Shown: positions 43,054 through 50,802 of the stretch, one piece after another
Layout of the letters: each line of letters begins with the position of its first letter
Position numbering within the stretch: position 1 is the first letter of the stretch
DNA from: a bacterium SCSIO 12844
GTDB taxonomy: Bacteria; Pseudomonadota; Gammaproteobacteria; Francisellales; Francisellaceae
DNA: 64,000 nt
NCBI GenBank assembly: GCA_024397935.1
Contig: CP073743.1
Span: 620,001-684,000, forward strand
Reading direction: 5' to 3'
Made by a program: the position numbers and the translations under genes
The notes under the pieces: generated by a model
Seen by the model: only the letters and a program-made list of their open reading frames with translations
Database searches by the model: none
What the model was told of the DNA's origin: nothing

Positions 43054-43320
43054 ATGAAAATTAAATTAAGAGAAAAAGTTAAATTAACTGATGGTACGTA
43101 TAGCAATGAAATTGAAGTAAGAGAGCCAACACGTGCAGATTTAAAAGCTATAGAACATATCGAAGGTAATCTTAACCGAGAGGATTTAATGATTAGTCGT
43201 TTAACGAAAATATCAATATCAGCCTTAGATCAAATGGTATTTACAGATAGCCTAAAATTACAAGATTTAATGAGTGAGATGATGGGTGATAGCTATGACC
43301 CAAAGTCTACGGTGAGTTAA
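43054..43320 (+). CDS. Tail assembly chaperone E
   Basis: 88 residues, including VREPTRADLKAIEHIE-like (EVREPTRADLK) and a helical end, as in P2 gpE-type chaperones. A slippery heptamer near its end would let a fraction of ribosomes go into the following frame. AGGGGG precedes the start. Confidence 0.85.
   Translation: MKIKLREKVKLTDGTYSNEIEVREPTRADLKAIEHIEGNLNREDLMISRLTKISISALDQMVFTDSLKLQDLMSEMMGDSYDPKSTVS
43299..43305 (+). promoter_or_regulatory. Programmed -1 frameshift site C CCA AAG
   Basis: In the E frame the codons are CCA AAG, preceded by C, so the heptamer CCCAAAG fits X-XXY-YYZ. The -1 frame is open from 43299 through the E' frame to 43448. Lambda uses GGGAAAG in the same place of its tail chaperone genes. 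The fused product would be about 131 residues. Confidence 0.72.
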
Positions 43321-43448
43321 TGTTTGTTATCGCAACTCAAACATCTTGGCAGATCAGTGAACTTGATCAATTACCACTATCAGAGTTAATGAAGTACTAT
43401 AAATTATCCGTTAATTGGATTAAGTCTAAATATGGGGTGGAGCAATGA
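43320..43448 (+). CDS. E' frame of the tail assembly chaperone
   Basis: 42 codons from an ATG overlapping the E stop (TAATG). SWQISELDQLPLSELMKYY resembles the short GpE-type tail proteins. It is in the -1 frame relative to E, so it is read either by frameshift at 43299-43305 or by re-initiation. Its TGA overlaps the tape-measure ATG. Confidence 0.75.
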   Translation: MFVIATQTSWQISELDQLPLSELMKYYKLSVNWIKSKYGVEQ

Positions 43449-45193
43449 CAAATTGGAATAAAAAAGTATCTTTGCAGTTAGGAGGAAGTCTTAATCCAAG
43501 CTTTATTAAAGCCAGTGAATCAGTTGTTAAAAATCTTGATGTTCTAGGTCGAAAAGAGCTTAAGCTTAAACAAAATAAAGCTTTAATTGGTAAATTACAG
43601 GCCGATCAAATGGCAATTAATAAGACAAATGCAAGTTATAAAAAACAAGTCCTTGAATTAAAAGCATTGCAAAGGGCTTATAGTAGTGCTTCTAAAGATG
43701 ATCAAAAGCTAGCACAGAGAATTTCCAAAAAACAACAGCAGGTAAATAAAACCAATGCCAAATTAAATGAGCAACGAAAAGGGTTGAAATTATTAGGCAC
43801 ATCACTTAAAAAGGCAGGCATCGATACGGCAAATTTAACTTCAGAAGAAAAACGCCTTCAACGAGCATTAGAGAAAACGCAAAAGCAAGCCAAGTTAAAG
43901 AGTAAAACATTTTCTGCACTGGGTTCAGGGTTAAGTAAGGTTAAATATGCAGCACTTGGAGCAACAGCAGCAATTGGCGCTATGGGTGCAAGTGCATTTG
44001 CATCAGTGAGTAGTTTTTCAAATCATGGTGATAATGTAGCAAAAGTGGCTGATAAATTAGGTATTAGCACAGATACGCTACAAAAACTTAGATATGCAGC
44101 AGAGCGAACAGGGGTTACAACACAAACACTGGATATGGCCATGCAGCGAATGTCTCGACGATTATCAGAAGCTGCAAATGGTAGTGGTGAAGCAAAAGGC
44201 GCATTAGAAGAATTAGGTTTATCAGCGGTTGAATTAAATAATATGAAGCCTGATCAAGCACTAGCATTAATAGCAGATCGACTAGATCAGGTAACAAACC
44301 AAAAAGATCGTATGCGTTTAGCTATGAAGTTTTTTGACTCAGAAGGTGTAGCTTTAGTCAATACACTAAAAGGCGGCTCAAAAGCCTTAACACAGTATGC
44401 TAAAGATGCTGAACGTGTAGGTTATGTCTTAAATGAAAAATCCCTTCGTGCAGCAGAGAATAATCGTGATGCTTACTTGAATATGAAAACAAGTATACAG
44501 GGTGTTGCTTATGCATTAGGTGATTCATTAATGCCTGCATTTACTCAGAGCTTTAATAATATCACTGTGTGGATATCTGAGAATAAATTACAGATCACAG
44601 AATGGGCAGAGACCGCAAAAGTTATCTTCTCTACTGTAGGTACAGTAATTAAAGGTGTTGCAAGTGTAATCAGTTTTGTTTTTAAAAGCGCATGGCGATT
44701 TGGCGAGTACCTAGGAATTGCAGTTTATGACACAGTTGAAGGTATTAAAAGTGCTTTTACTGCTTTAAAAAATATAGGTCAAAGTGTTGTTGATTTCTTT
44801 AGCAAAGTGATTAGTTTTATTGTTGATCAGTTTAAAACAGTGACAGAAAAAATTGACTGGGTTAAAGATCGAGCAAAAACAGTAGCCAGTTATTTAAGTT
44901 TTGGCTATTTTGGTAATGATGAGACTGAGGTAAAAGTCAAACCTAAGTTAGAACCGATACAAGGTAATGAACTTAATTTTGCTAATTACAATCCTATTAA
45001 TGTTGAAGATTTCTCAAAGGTAAGAAAACAAGTCCAGCAAGTTAATCAACAGACCCAAAATAGTAAGGTAAATCATGTTACGATTACTAATCAAGTCACA
45101 GTTCAAGGTAACGGTGATAAATTAACGTTAATGCAAGGTGTAGAAGAAGCAACCCAGAAAGCATTATATGACTATCAAGTGGGAGGGGTTTAA
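43445..45193 (+). CDS. Tail tape measure protein
   Basis: 582 residues. Long coiled-coil start (about 40-150), a small hydrophobic stretch (AALGATAAIGAMGASAFAS near 170-190), then LGISTDTLQKLRYAAERTGVTTQTLDMAMQRM, the P2 gpT-type TP901-like core. It sets tail length. GGGGTGGAG lies upstream and the next gene overlaps its stop. Confidence 0.93.
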   Translation: MTNWNKKVSLQLGGSLNPSFIKASESVVKNLDVLGRKELKLKQNKALIGKLQADQMAINKTNASYKKQVLELKALQRAYSSASKDDQKLAQRISKKQQQVNKTNAKLNEQRKGLKLLGTSLKKAGIDTANLTSEEKRLQRALEKTQKQAKLKSKTFSALGSGLSKVKYAALGATAAIGAMGASAFASVSSFSNHGDNVAKVADKLGISTDTLQKLRYAAERTGVTTQTLDMAMQRMSRRLSEAANGSGEAKGALEELGLSAVELNNMKPDQALALIADRLDQVTNQKDRMRLAMKFFDSEGVALVNTLKGGSKALTQYAKDAERVGYVLNEKSLRAAENNRDAYLNMKTSIQGVAYALGDSLMPAFTQSFNNITVWISENKLQITEWAETAKVIFSTVGTVIKGVASVISFVFKSAWRFGEYLGIAVYDTVEGIKSAFTALKNIGQSVVDFFSKVISFIVDQFKTVTEKIDWVKDRAKTVASYLSFGYFGNDETEVKVKPKLEPIQGNELNFANYNPINVEDFSKVRKQVQQVNQQTQNSKVNHVTITNQVTVQGNGDKLTLMQGVEEATQKALYDYQVGGV

Positions 45194-45609
45194 TGTCGTT
45201 TATTCCATTAGTTTTAGGTGCAATACCATTTAGTGTTAATACGGCAACCTATAATAAAATCACTAAAAGCTATTCGTCTAAGTGGGCAACACAAGATCGA
45301 GTTAATAATAGCCCTGCATTGCAAAATACAGGTGATCAAGCTGAAACAATGACCATATCAGGTGTTACATTTCCACATGATAATGTAAATACAAAAGCAA
45401 CTTTAATAGCTTTAAGAGAGTTAGCAGCAAGCCAATCAAGTAACTTTTTATTTGATTTAGACGGGTTTATTTACGGTAAGTGGGCAATTACCAATATTAG
45501 CCAAGAAAATACCAATAATAGTAATACGACTTATAGTATTAACCTTGAGCGTTACCCAGATGCAAGCTTACTTGATCAAGCAAAAGCTTTTGTTAAGGGG
45601 GTATTTTAA
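45193..45609 (+). CDS. Tail protein U
   Basis: 138 residues: LGAIPFSVNTATYNKITKSYSSKWATQDR and then TMTISGVTFPHDN are the P2 gpU plan. It completes the tail or baseplate hub. GGAGGGG lies upstream. Confidence 0.9.
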   Translation: MSFIPLVLGAIPFSVNTATYNKITKSYSSKWATQDRVNNSPALQNTGDQAETMTISGVTFPHDNVNTKATLIALRELAASQSSNFLFDLDGFIYGKWAITNISQENTNNSNTTYSINLERYPDASLLDQAKAFVKGVF

Positions 45610-45810
45610 TTGGCAAAATACACGACTAAAGATGGTGATATGCTAGATTTAATTTGTTTTAAGTACTATGGCACAACAGAGGTTACAACTAAAGTTTTAG
45701 AGGCTAACAGAGAGTTAGCAAAACAAGGCTCAGTGTTACCAGCAGGTATTGTTATCGATTTGCCAGAGATAGAAAAGCCAACAGCTAAGCGTAAGGTAAC
45801 GTTATGGTAG
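45610..45810 (+). CDS. Tail protein X (LysM-like)
   Basis: 66 residues with a TTG start and GGGGG upstream. YTTKDGDMLDLICFKYYGTTEVTTKVLEANRELA then GIVIDLPE is the LysM-like gpX hallmark. It contacts the baseplate hub. Confidence 0.92.
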   Translation: MAKYTTKDGDMLDLICFKYYGTTEVTTKVLEANRELAKQGSVLPAGIVIDLPEIEKPTAKRKVTLW

Positions 45811-46778
45811 TTGACTATCAAATCTTGGCAGATGATAAAGATATTACAGATAAAATTAAGTCAGGTTTAGTTAGTTTAACAATTACAGATACAACAGGTG
45901 ATCATGCAGATGGTCTAAGTATCAGATTAGTAGATCACCATGATTCAATTCAATTTCCAAGTGATAGTTCAAAATTGAATGTGCATTTAGGTTATCAAGA
46001 TAATTTACATGACTTTGGTTATTTCTTTGCTGATACGATTAGTTACAGTTACCCACCGAGTCTTTTAAATATAAATGCAAATAGTGTACCCTTTACAGCA
46101 TCAAATACTTATAAAGCCATGCAGACACAAAGAACAAGATCATTTGATAATATAACATTTGAAAATCTAATTACAGTAATTGCAAACGAGCATGGGTTAG
46201 AGACATCAGTAAGCACAGATTTAGGCAAAATCTTAATTAAGCATATTGACCAAACAGATGAAGGTAATATCGGTTTTTTATATCGAGTTATTAGGCAATA
46301 TGGAGGCACTTTAAAACCGACACATACAAAGCTTATTGTGCTAAATGAAAAAGGTAAAAATACTAAAGATGAAGATATGCCAGAAGTAAGTTTGAGTTTA
46401 GATCAGATATCGCAACTAACATACTCAACTAAACGAGAGGCTAAATTTAGAAGCGTGACAGCTAAATATCATGATGTAGATACAGCAGAAACTAAAAAGG
46501 TAACAATAGGTAACGGCCAACCAGAATTTTTATTGTCATATACGTATGAAGATGAGCAAACAGCAAAGGCAATAGCAAAAAAAGTATTAGATGGCTACAC
46601 ACAAGATACAGATACACTAAATATTACGATAGTTGGGAACCCAGAAATCATTGCTGGGGTACCAGTTATTATTAAAGGCTTACGTGATGACATTCCACAA
46701 CAATGGTATGTAAAGACTGCTACACATAGTTTAAGCAAGCAGGGATACCAAACGAGTGTCCAGTTGACATTAAAATAG
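45804..46778 (+). CDS. Late control protein D (baseplate hub)
   Basis: 324 residues, overlapping X by 7 bases. ITDKIKSGLVSLTITDTTGDHADGLSIRLVD at the start and FLYRVIRQYGGTLKPTHTKLIVLNEKGK in the middle are gpD features; the P2 protein is the hub into which the spike V docks. It is the last phage gene before the attachment site. No clear terminator is seen in the 120 bp that follow. Confidence 0.93.
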   Translation: MVVDYQILADDKDITDKIKSGLVSLTITDTTGDHADGLSIRLVDHHDSIQFPSDSSKLNVHLGYQDNLHDFGYFFADTISYSYPPSLLNINANSVPFTASNTYKAMQTQRTRSFDNITFENLITVIANEHGLETSVSTDLGKILIKHIDQTDEGNIGFLYRVIRQYGGTLKPTHTKLIVLNEKGKNTKDEDMPEVSLSLDQISQLTYSTKREAKFRSVTAKYHDVDTAETKKVTIGNGQPEFLLSYTYEDEQTAKAIAKKVLDGYTQDTDTLNITIVGNPEIIAGVPVIIKGLRDDIPQQWYVKTATHSLSKQGYQTSVQLTLK

Positions 46779-46810
46779 ATCAAAAGTACTGAAAATCTTA
46801 AAAAAACATT

Positions 46811-46828
46811 GGTGCCCATACGGTACCC
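46811..46828 (+). promoter_or_regulatory. Right-end arm-type sites
   Basis: GGTGCCC (46811-46817) and GGTACCC (46822-46828), 11 bp apart start to start, mirror the pair at 9614-9631. They lie about 75 bp from the attachment site. They are probably recombination-protein sites. Confidence 0.5.
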
Positions 46829-46900
46829 AAAGACAAAAAGTCATTAAATTTAATAATAATTTATTATTTTTTAAGTTGTTGAAATATAATGTGAAAAATG

Positions 46901-46945
46901 TGGCGCGCCCGGGTGGATTTGAACCACCGACCTTTGGTTTCGGAG
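46901..46945 (-). repeat. attR: 3' part of the intact tRNA-Arg(CCG)
   Basis: The direct repeat of 9438-9482, two mismatches in 45 bp. As the integrase and phage lie to its left and the tRNA 5' half is chromosomal, this 3' half must come from the phage. Confidence 0.9.
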
Positions 46946-46976
46946 ACCAATGCTCTATCCCCTGAGCCACGGGCGC
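46901..46976 (-). tRNA. tRNA-Arg(CCG), with phage-supplied 3' half
   Basis: On the minus strand the 76 bases fold fully: acceptor GCGCCCG/CGGGCGC, D stem GCTC/GAGC, anticodon stem TTGGT/ACCAA with loop CTCCGAA (anticodon CCG at 34-36), T stem GGTGG/CCACC with loop TTCAAAT, discriminator G and encoded CCA. Position 37 is A and position 57 is A. The displaced copy at the left end has G37 and G57. It reads CGG codons, which should be rare in this low-GC genome. Confidence 0.95.
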
Positions 46977-47218
46977 TGAAAGCAAACTTTTAATTTAAAC
47001 AATTAATGTTTAAATTGTTATAGCACCCAAGCTATGGGCGCAAAAAAGTAAAGATTATGCAATTTGTTTACGGGGCTTAAATTAACATATTTTTATCTTA
47101 AGTCGAAGTGTTTTTATTCAATTATCACTTTTAGCTTATCTTTTGGTTATTGACATCTAATTTGATAAGGCTTAGCCTAACTAGATTATATTTTTTATTA
47201 GGATAGTTTGATTAATTA

Positions 47219-48496
47219 ATGAATGACTATTATGCAGATGAGAAGCGTTCACTATACCCTTGGTTTATATGGTCATTAGGGGCAATATTTTTCTTTATTG
47301 AGTACTTCTTAAGAGTAGCGCCAAGTGTTATTCACCATCAATTAATGGTTGAGTTTCATATTGATGCATTTGATTTAGGTGTTTTATCAGCAAGCTTTTA
47401 TTATGCTTATATTCTAATGCAGTTACCTGTTGGGGTAGTTACTGATCGCTTTGGCCCAAGGAAGATGTTAATTTTTAATACGGCATTGTGTGCTTTTTCT
47501 TGTATATTATTTGCTTTTGCAGATGATATTACAACTGCTGTAATTGCGAGGCTTTTGATGGGGTTCTCTGCGGCATTTGCTTTTGTTGGCACATTAAAAT
47601 TATGTATTAATTGGTTTGATGTAAAAACATTTGCGTTATTAGCTGGGTTAACACAAGCAGCTGGGATGGTTGGTGCTGCAGTTGGTGATGCGCCAATGAG
47701 TTTGTTGTTTAATAGCGTTGGCTGGCGTCCTTCAATGCTTGCGTTTGCACTTTTGCTAATAATATTATCATTAGTGATGTTCTTTACCTTAAAAAATCAT
47801 CCAAAAAGTATTTATTTAACAGATGAGGATGACCCAGAACAGATTCGACGTAAATCAACTATATTTGAGCATTTAAAAAGAACATTTAGTTACCCGCAAT
47901 TATGGTTGAATTGTTTATTTATTGGCTTATTATATGGTCCTACAGCTATGTTTGCTGAAAATTGGGGTGTGGGTTATACCTCAGCATTTCACGGCTATGG
48001 TATTGATAAATCTGCTTTTTTAGTCGGGTTAATTTTTATAGGCCTTGCCATTGGTTGTCCAATTGCGGGAGCTTTAGCAGATCGTTGGCGTTCACGAGTG
48101 AAAGTAATGCGCCTATCGGCAATTTGTTGTTTTATTTTAATGTGTATTATCATTTATGTATCTGCGATTCCTTTCTGGCTTTTAATCATTTGTTATTTTT
48201 TCTATGGTATTTTTAATAGTGGCATTGTCGCATCTTATACTGTATCTGCAGAACTAGTGCCTGGTTCATTATCAGCGACTGCATTGGGTATTACTAATAT
48301 GGCCTCAGTATTTATTGGAATGTTATTAGTACAAATTGTTGGTAGTATATTAAAAAATCTATGGAGTGGTGTTTTAGCTCAAGGCGCGCCTTATTATAGT
48401 GCTTTAGAATTTCAAAAAGCACTGGTCTTTGTGCCTTTAATATTTCTTGTTTGCTTTATTCTAAGTTTTTTTATTAAAGAAACGTTTAAAGCTTAA
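47219..48496 (+). CDS. Major facilitator superfamily transporter
   Basis: 425 residues with 12 predicted helices. Loop 2-3 has GVVTDRFGPRKML, the MFS signature, and a repeat-like GALADRWRSR occurs between helices 8 and 9. The start WFIWSLGAIFFFIEYFLRVAPSVI resembles the family of MFS proteins common in Francisella, some of which carry amino acids or siderophores. The substrate is unknown. The gene is a lone unit 242 bp from the tRNA gene, with a 27-bp gap before uvrD. Confidence 0.82.
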   Translation: MNDYYADEKRSLYPWFIWSLGAIFFFIEYFLRVAPSVIHHQLMVEFHIDAFDLGVLSASFYYAYILMQLPVGVVTDRFGPRKMLIFNTALCAFSCILFAFADDITTAVIARLLMGFSAAFAFVGTLKLCINWFDVKTFALLAGLTQAAGMVGAAVGDAPMSLLFNSVGWRPSMLAFALLLIILSLVMFFTLKNHPKSIYLTDEDDPEQIRRKSTIFEHLKRTFSYPQLWLNCLFIGLLYGPTAMFAENWGVGYTSAFHGYGIDKSAFLVGLIFIGLAIGCPIAGALADRWRSRVKVMRLSAICCFILMCIIIYVSAIPFWLLIICYFFYGIFNSGIVASYTVSAELVPGSLSATALGITNMASVFIGMLLVQIVGSILKNLWSGVLAQGAPYYSALEFQKALVFVPLIFLVCFILSFFIKETFKA

Positions 48497-48523
48497 TTAA
48501 AATAAGTTCAAGTGGATAATTGA

Positions 48524-50689
48524 ATGAATACAATAGTATCAGAATTAAATAAACCTCAACAAGAAGCGGTTATTGTAGAAAATCAAAATACTTTAGTGTT
48601 AGCAGGGGCAGGTAGTGGCAAAACACGGGTATTAACCCATCGAATTGCCTATTTGTGCCAAGAGCAATCTTTATCACCTTTAGAAATTTTAGCTGTGACA
48701 TTTACCAATAAAGCCGCGAAAGAAATGCGTGGACGAGTTGAATCATTATTAAATATTAATCCTTTTGGTATGTGGATTGGTACGTTTCATGGTATTGCAC
48801 ATAGATTACTTAGACGCCATGGCGATCAAATTGGTTTGGATCGTAAGTTTAGAATTTTAGATCAAGATGAACAATTACAAGTGATTAAACGTTTGCTTAA
48901 AAATATGCAAATTGATGATAGCTTTTATCCGCCAAAAACAGTACAGCAGTTTATTAATGCTCGAAAAGACGATGGTATACGAGCAGGTGAATTATCACAT
49001 AAAAAAGATCAACGTTTTGATTATGAATTAATTAAAATATATCATGCCTATGAAATTCAATTAAAGGCAGATAAGGCATTAGATTTTGCTGATTTATTAT
49101 TATATGCTTATGAATTGTGGAAAATTCCAAGTGTTCTTGAGCATTATCAAAAGCGTTTTAAAGCAATCTTAGTCGATGAGTTTCAGGATACAAATGATAT
49201 TCAATATCGCTGGTTAAAAGCTTTAGTACATGAAAATAACCATATTATGGTTGTTGGCGATGATGACCAGTCAATTTATGGTTGGCGAGGTGCTAAGGTT
49301 GAGAATATTTTTAAATTCAAACAAGAATTTGCACCGGTTGAAGTGATTCGCCTTGAACAAAACTATCGTTCGACTCAAACAATTCTAAATGCTGCAAATG
49401 GCATTATTAAACATAATGATCAAAGAATGGGCAAACAGCTATGGTCACAAGGAAATACAGGAGAAAAATTAAAGCTTTATGAGGCATTAGATGAACGTGA
49501 TGAAGCGTCATTTATTTCTTCAAAAATCCAAGACTTAATTGAAAATCAAAAAGTTTCACCGGCATCAATTGCTATATTATATCGCTCCAATGCACAATCG
49601 AGGGTATTAGAAGAAGCGCTACTACAAAAACAAGTGCCTTATCGTATTTATGGTGGTCTGCGATTTTTTGAACGTGCTGAAATTAAAGATGCGCTTGCAT
49701 ATTTGCGTTTGATCGTTTTAAGGGAAGATAATGTTGCTTTTGAGCGTGTGATTAATACACCTACAAGAGGTATTGGTCTTAAAACGGTTGAAAAATTAAG
49801 AGAAATTGCTAAAGCTAAAAATATCAGCTTATGGCATAGTGCATGCGAATTTGCTATTGATAAAAATATTACTCAACGAACAAGAAATAATGTTGCTGAA
49901 TTTATTAAACTGATTGATCATATGGATGCACAGTTAGAAGATTTTAGTTTAAAAGAAAAAATGCGCTTTGTGCTAGAAGCTTCAGGCTTAATGGCAATGT
50001 ATCGAAATGATAAGAAAGAAAGTGCATTACAAAAGTTAGAAAACTTAGAAGAGTTAGTGAATGCTGTCAGTGAATTTACACCGATGGTAACGATTGATGT
50101 CGATGAAAATGATCTATTAGAAGAATTTTTAAGTTTTGCTGTTTTAGAATCAGGGGAAGGGCGTGCTGATGAGTTTACTTCAAGTGTTCAGTTGATGACA
50201 TTACATTCAGCTAAGGGGTTGGAATTTCCTTATGTCTTTATTGCAGGTCTTGAAGAAGGGCTATTTCCAAGCCATAGGGCACAAGATGAAGATCGATTAA
50301 GTGAAGAACGTCGACTTTGCTATGTTGGTATTACTCGTGCAATGCAAAAGCTTTATTTATCTTATGCAAAGGTTCGTCATCAATATGGTGATGTTAACTA
50401 CCAAAAAAAATCACGTTTTATTCAAGAGATTCCAGAAGATTTAATTGATGAAGTACGACTAAAGCAACAACCATTAAAATCCCAATTTGGTTTTGGATTT
50501 AATCAATGTGCTTCAGATGATGCAAGTGCTTTTAAATCAGGTGATTTAGTTAGTCACCATAAATTTGGTATTGGCGTTTTTATTAAAGAAGAAGGCATGG
50601 GGGATCAAAAGCGCTATATTATTGATTTTAAGGGTGGTTATGGCATTAAAACATTATTAGCTCGCATGATTGAATTAGAGAAAATTTAG
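48524..50689 (+). CDS. uvrD: DNA helicase II
   Basis: 721 residues. Superfamily-1 motifs in order: AGAGSGKT (27-34), TFTNKAAKEM, DEFQDTN, DDDQSIYGWRGA, NYRST, and MTLHSAKGLEFPYVFIAG. A C-terminal HHKFGIGVFIKEEG with KTLLARMIELEK is the usual UvrD tail that binds RNA polymerase. It unwinds DNA in excision and mismatch repair. Confidence 0.95.
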   Translation: MNTIVSELNKPQQEAVIVENQNTLVLAGAGSGKTRVLTHRIAYLCQEQSLSPLEILAVTFTNKAAKEMRGRVESLLNINPFGMWIGTFHGIAHRLLRRHGDQIGLDRKFRILDQDEQLQVIKRLLKNMQIDDSFYPPKTVQQFINARKDDGIRAGELSHKKDQRFDYELIKIYHAYEIQLKADKALDFADLLLYAYELWKIPSVLEHYQKRFKAILVDEFQDTNDIQYRWLKALVHENNHIMVVGDDDQSIYGWRGAKVENIFKFKQEFAPVEVIRLEQNYRSTQTILNAANGIIKHNDQRMGKQLWSQGNTGEKLKLYEALDERDEASFISSKIQDLIENQKVSPASIAILYRSNAQSRVLEEALLQKQVPYRIYGGLRFFERAEIKDALAYLRLIVLREDNVAFERVINTPTRGIGLKTVEKLREIAKAKNISLWHSACEFAIDKNITQRTRNNVAEFIKLIDHMDAQLEDFSLKEKMRFVLEASGLMAMYRNDKKESALQKLENLEELVNAVSEFTPMVTIDVDENDLLEEFLSFAVLESGEGRADEFTSSVQLMTLHSAKGLEFPYVFIAGLEEGLFPSHRAQDEDRLSEERRLCYVGITRAMQKLYLSYAKVRHQYGDVNYQKKSRFIQEIPEDLIDEVRLKQQPLKSQFGFGFNQCASDDASAFKSGDLVSHHKFGIGVFIKEEGMGDQKRYIIDFKGGYGIKTLLARMIELEKI

Positions 50690-50802
50690 CAAATAAATTG
50701 ATGATTATTATGTGGATTGTGCATTTTTTTTAACTAATTTAGACTAATTCGATTAAAATAAATAATAGAGATAGCAATTACTTATTTGGTATTTTTTGGA
50801 TA

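Larger units (their letters stand above)
9438..46945. mobile_element. Prophage in tRNA-Arg(CCG): lambda-like head, P2-like contractile tail
   Basis: The two ends are a 45-bp direct repeat with two mismatches (9438-9482 and 46901-46945), equal to the 3' part of tRNA-Arg. An integrase is next to the left end, then repressor, replication, activator, cargo, packaging, head and tail genes in normal order. Every tail gene expected for a P2-type contractile tail can be found, apart from recognisable H/G fibre genes. No endolysin or holin was recognised. The core genes look intact, so it may be inducible, but this cannot be told from sequence alone. Confidence 0.93.

Noticed and set aside
46770-46985. 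A 71-residue frame on the minus strand over the tRNA
   Set aside because: It reads through the tRNA gene and the arm sites; it is a chance frame.
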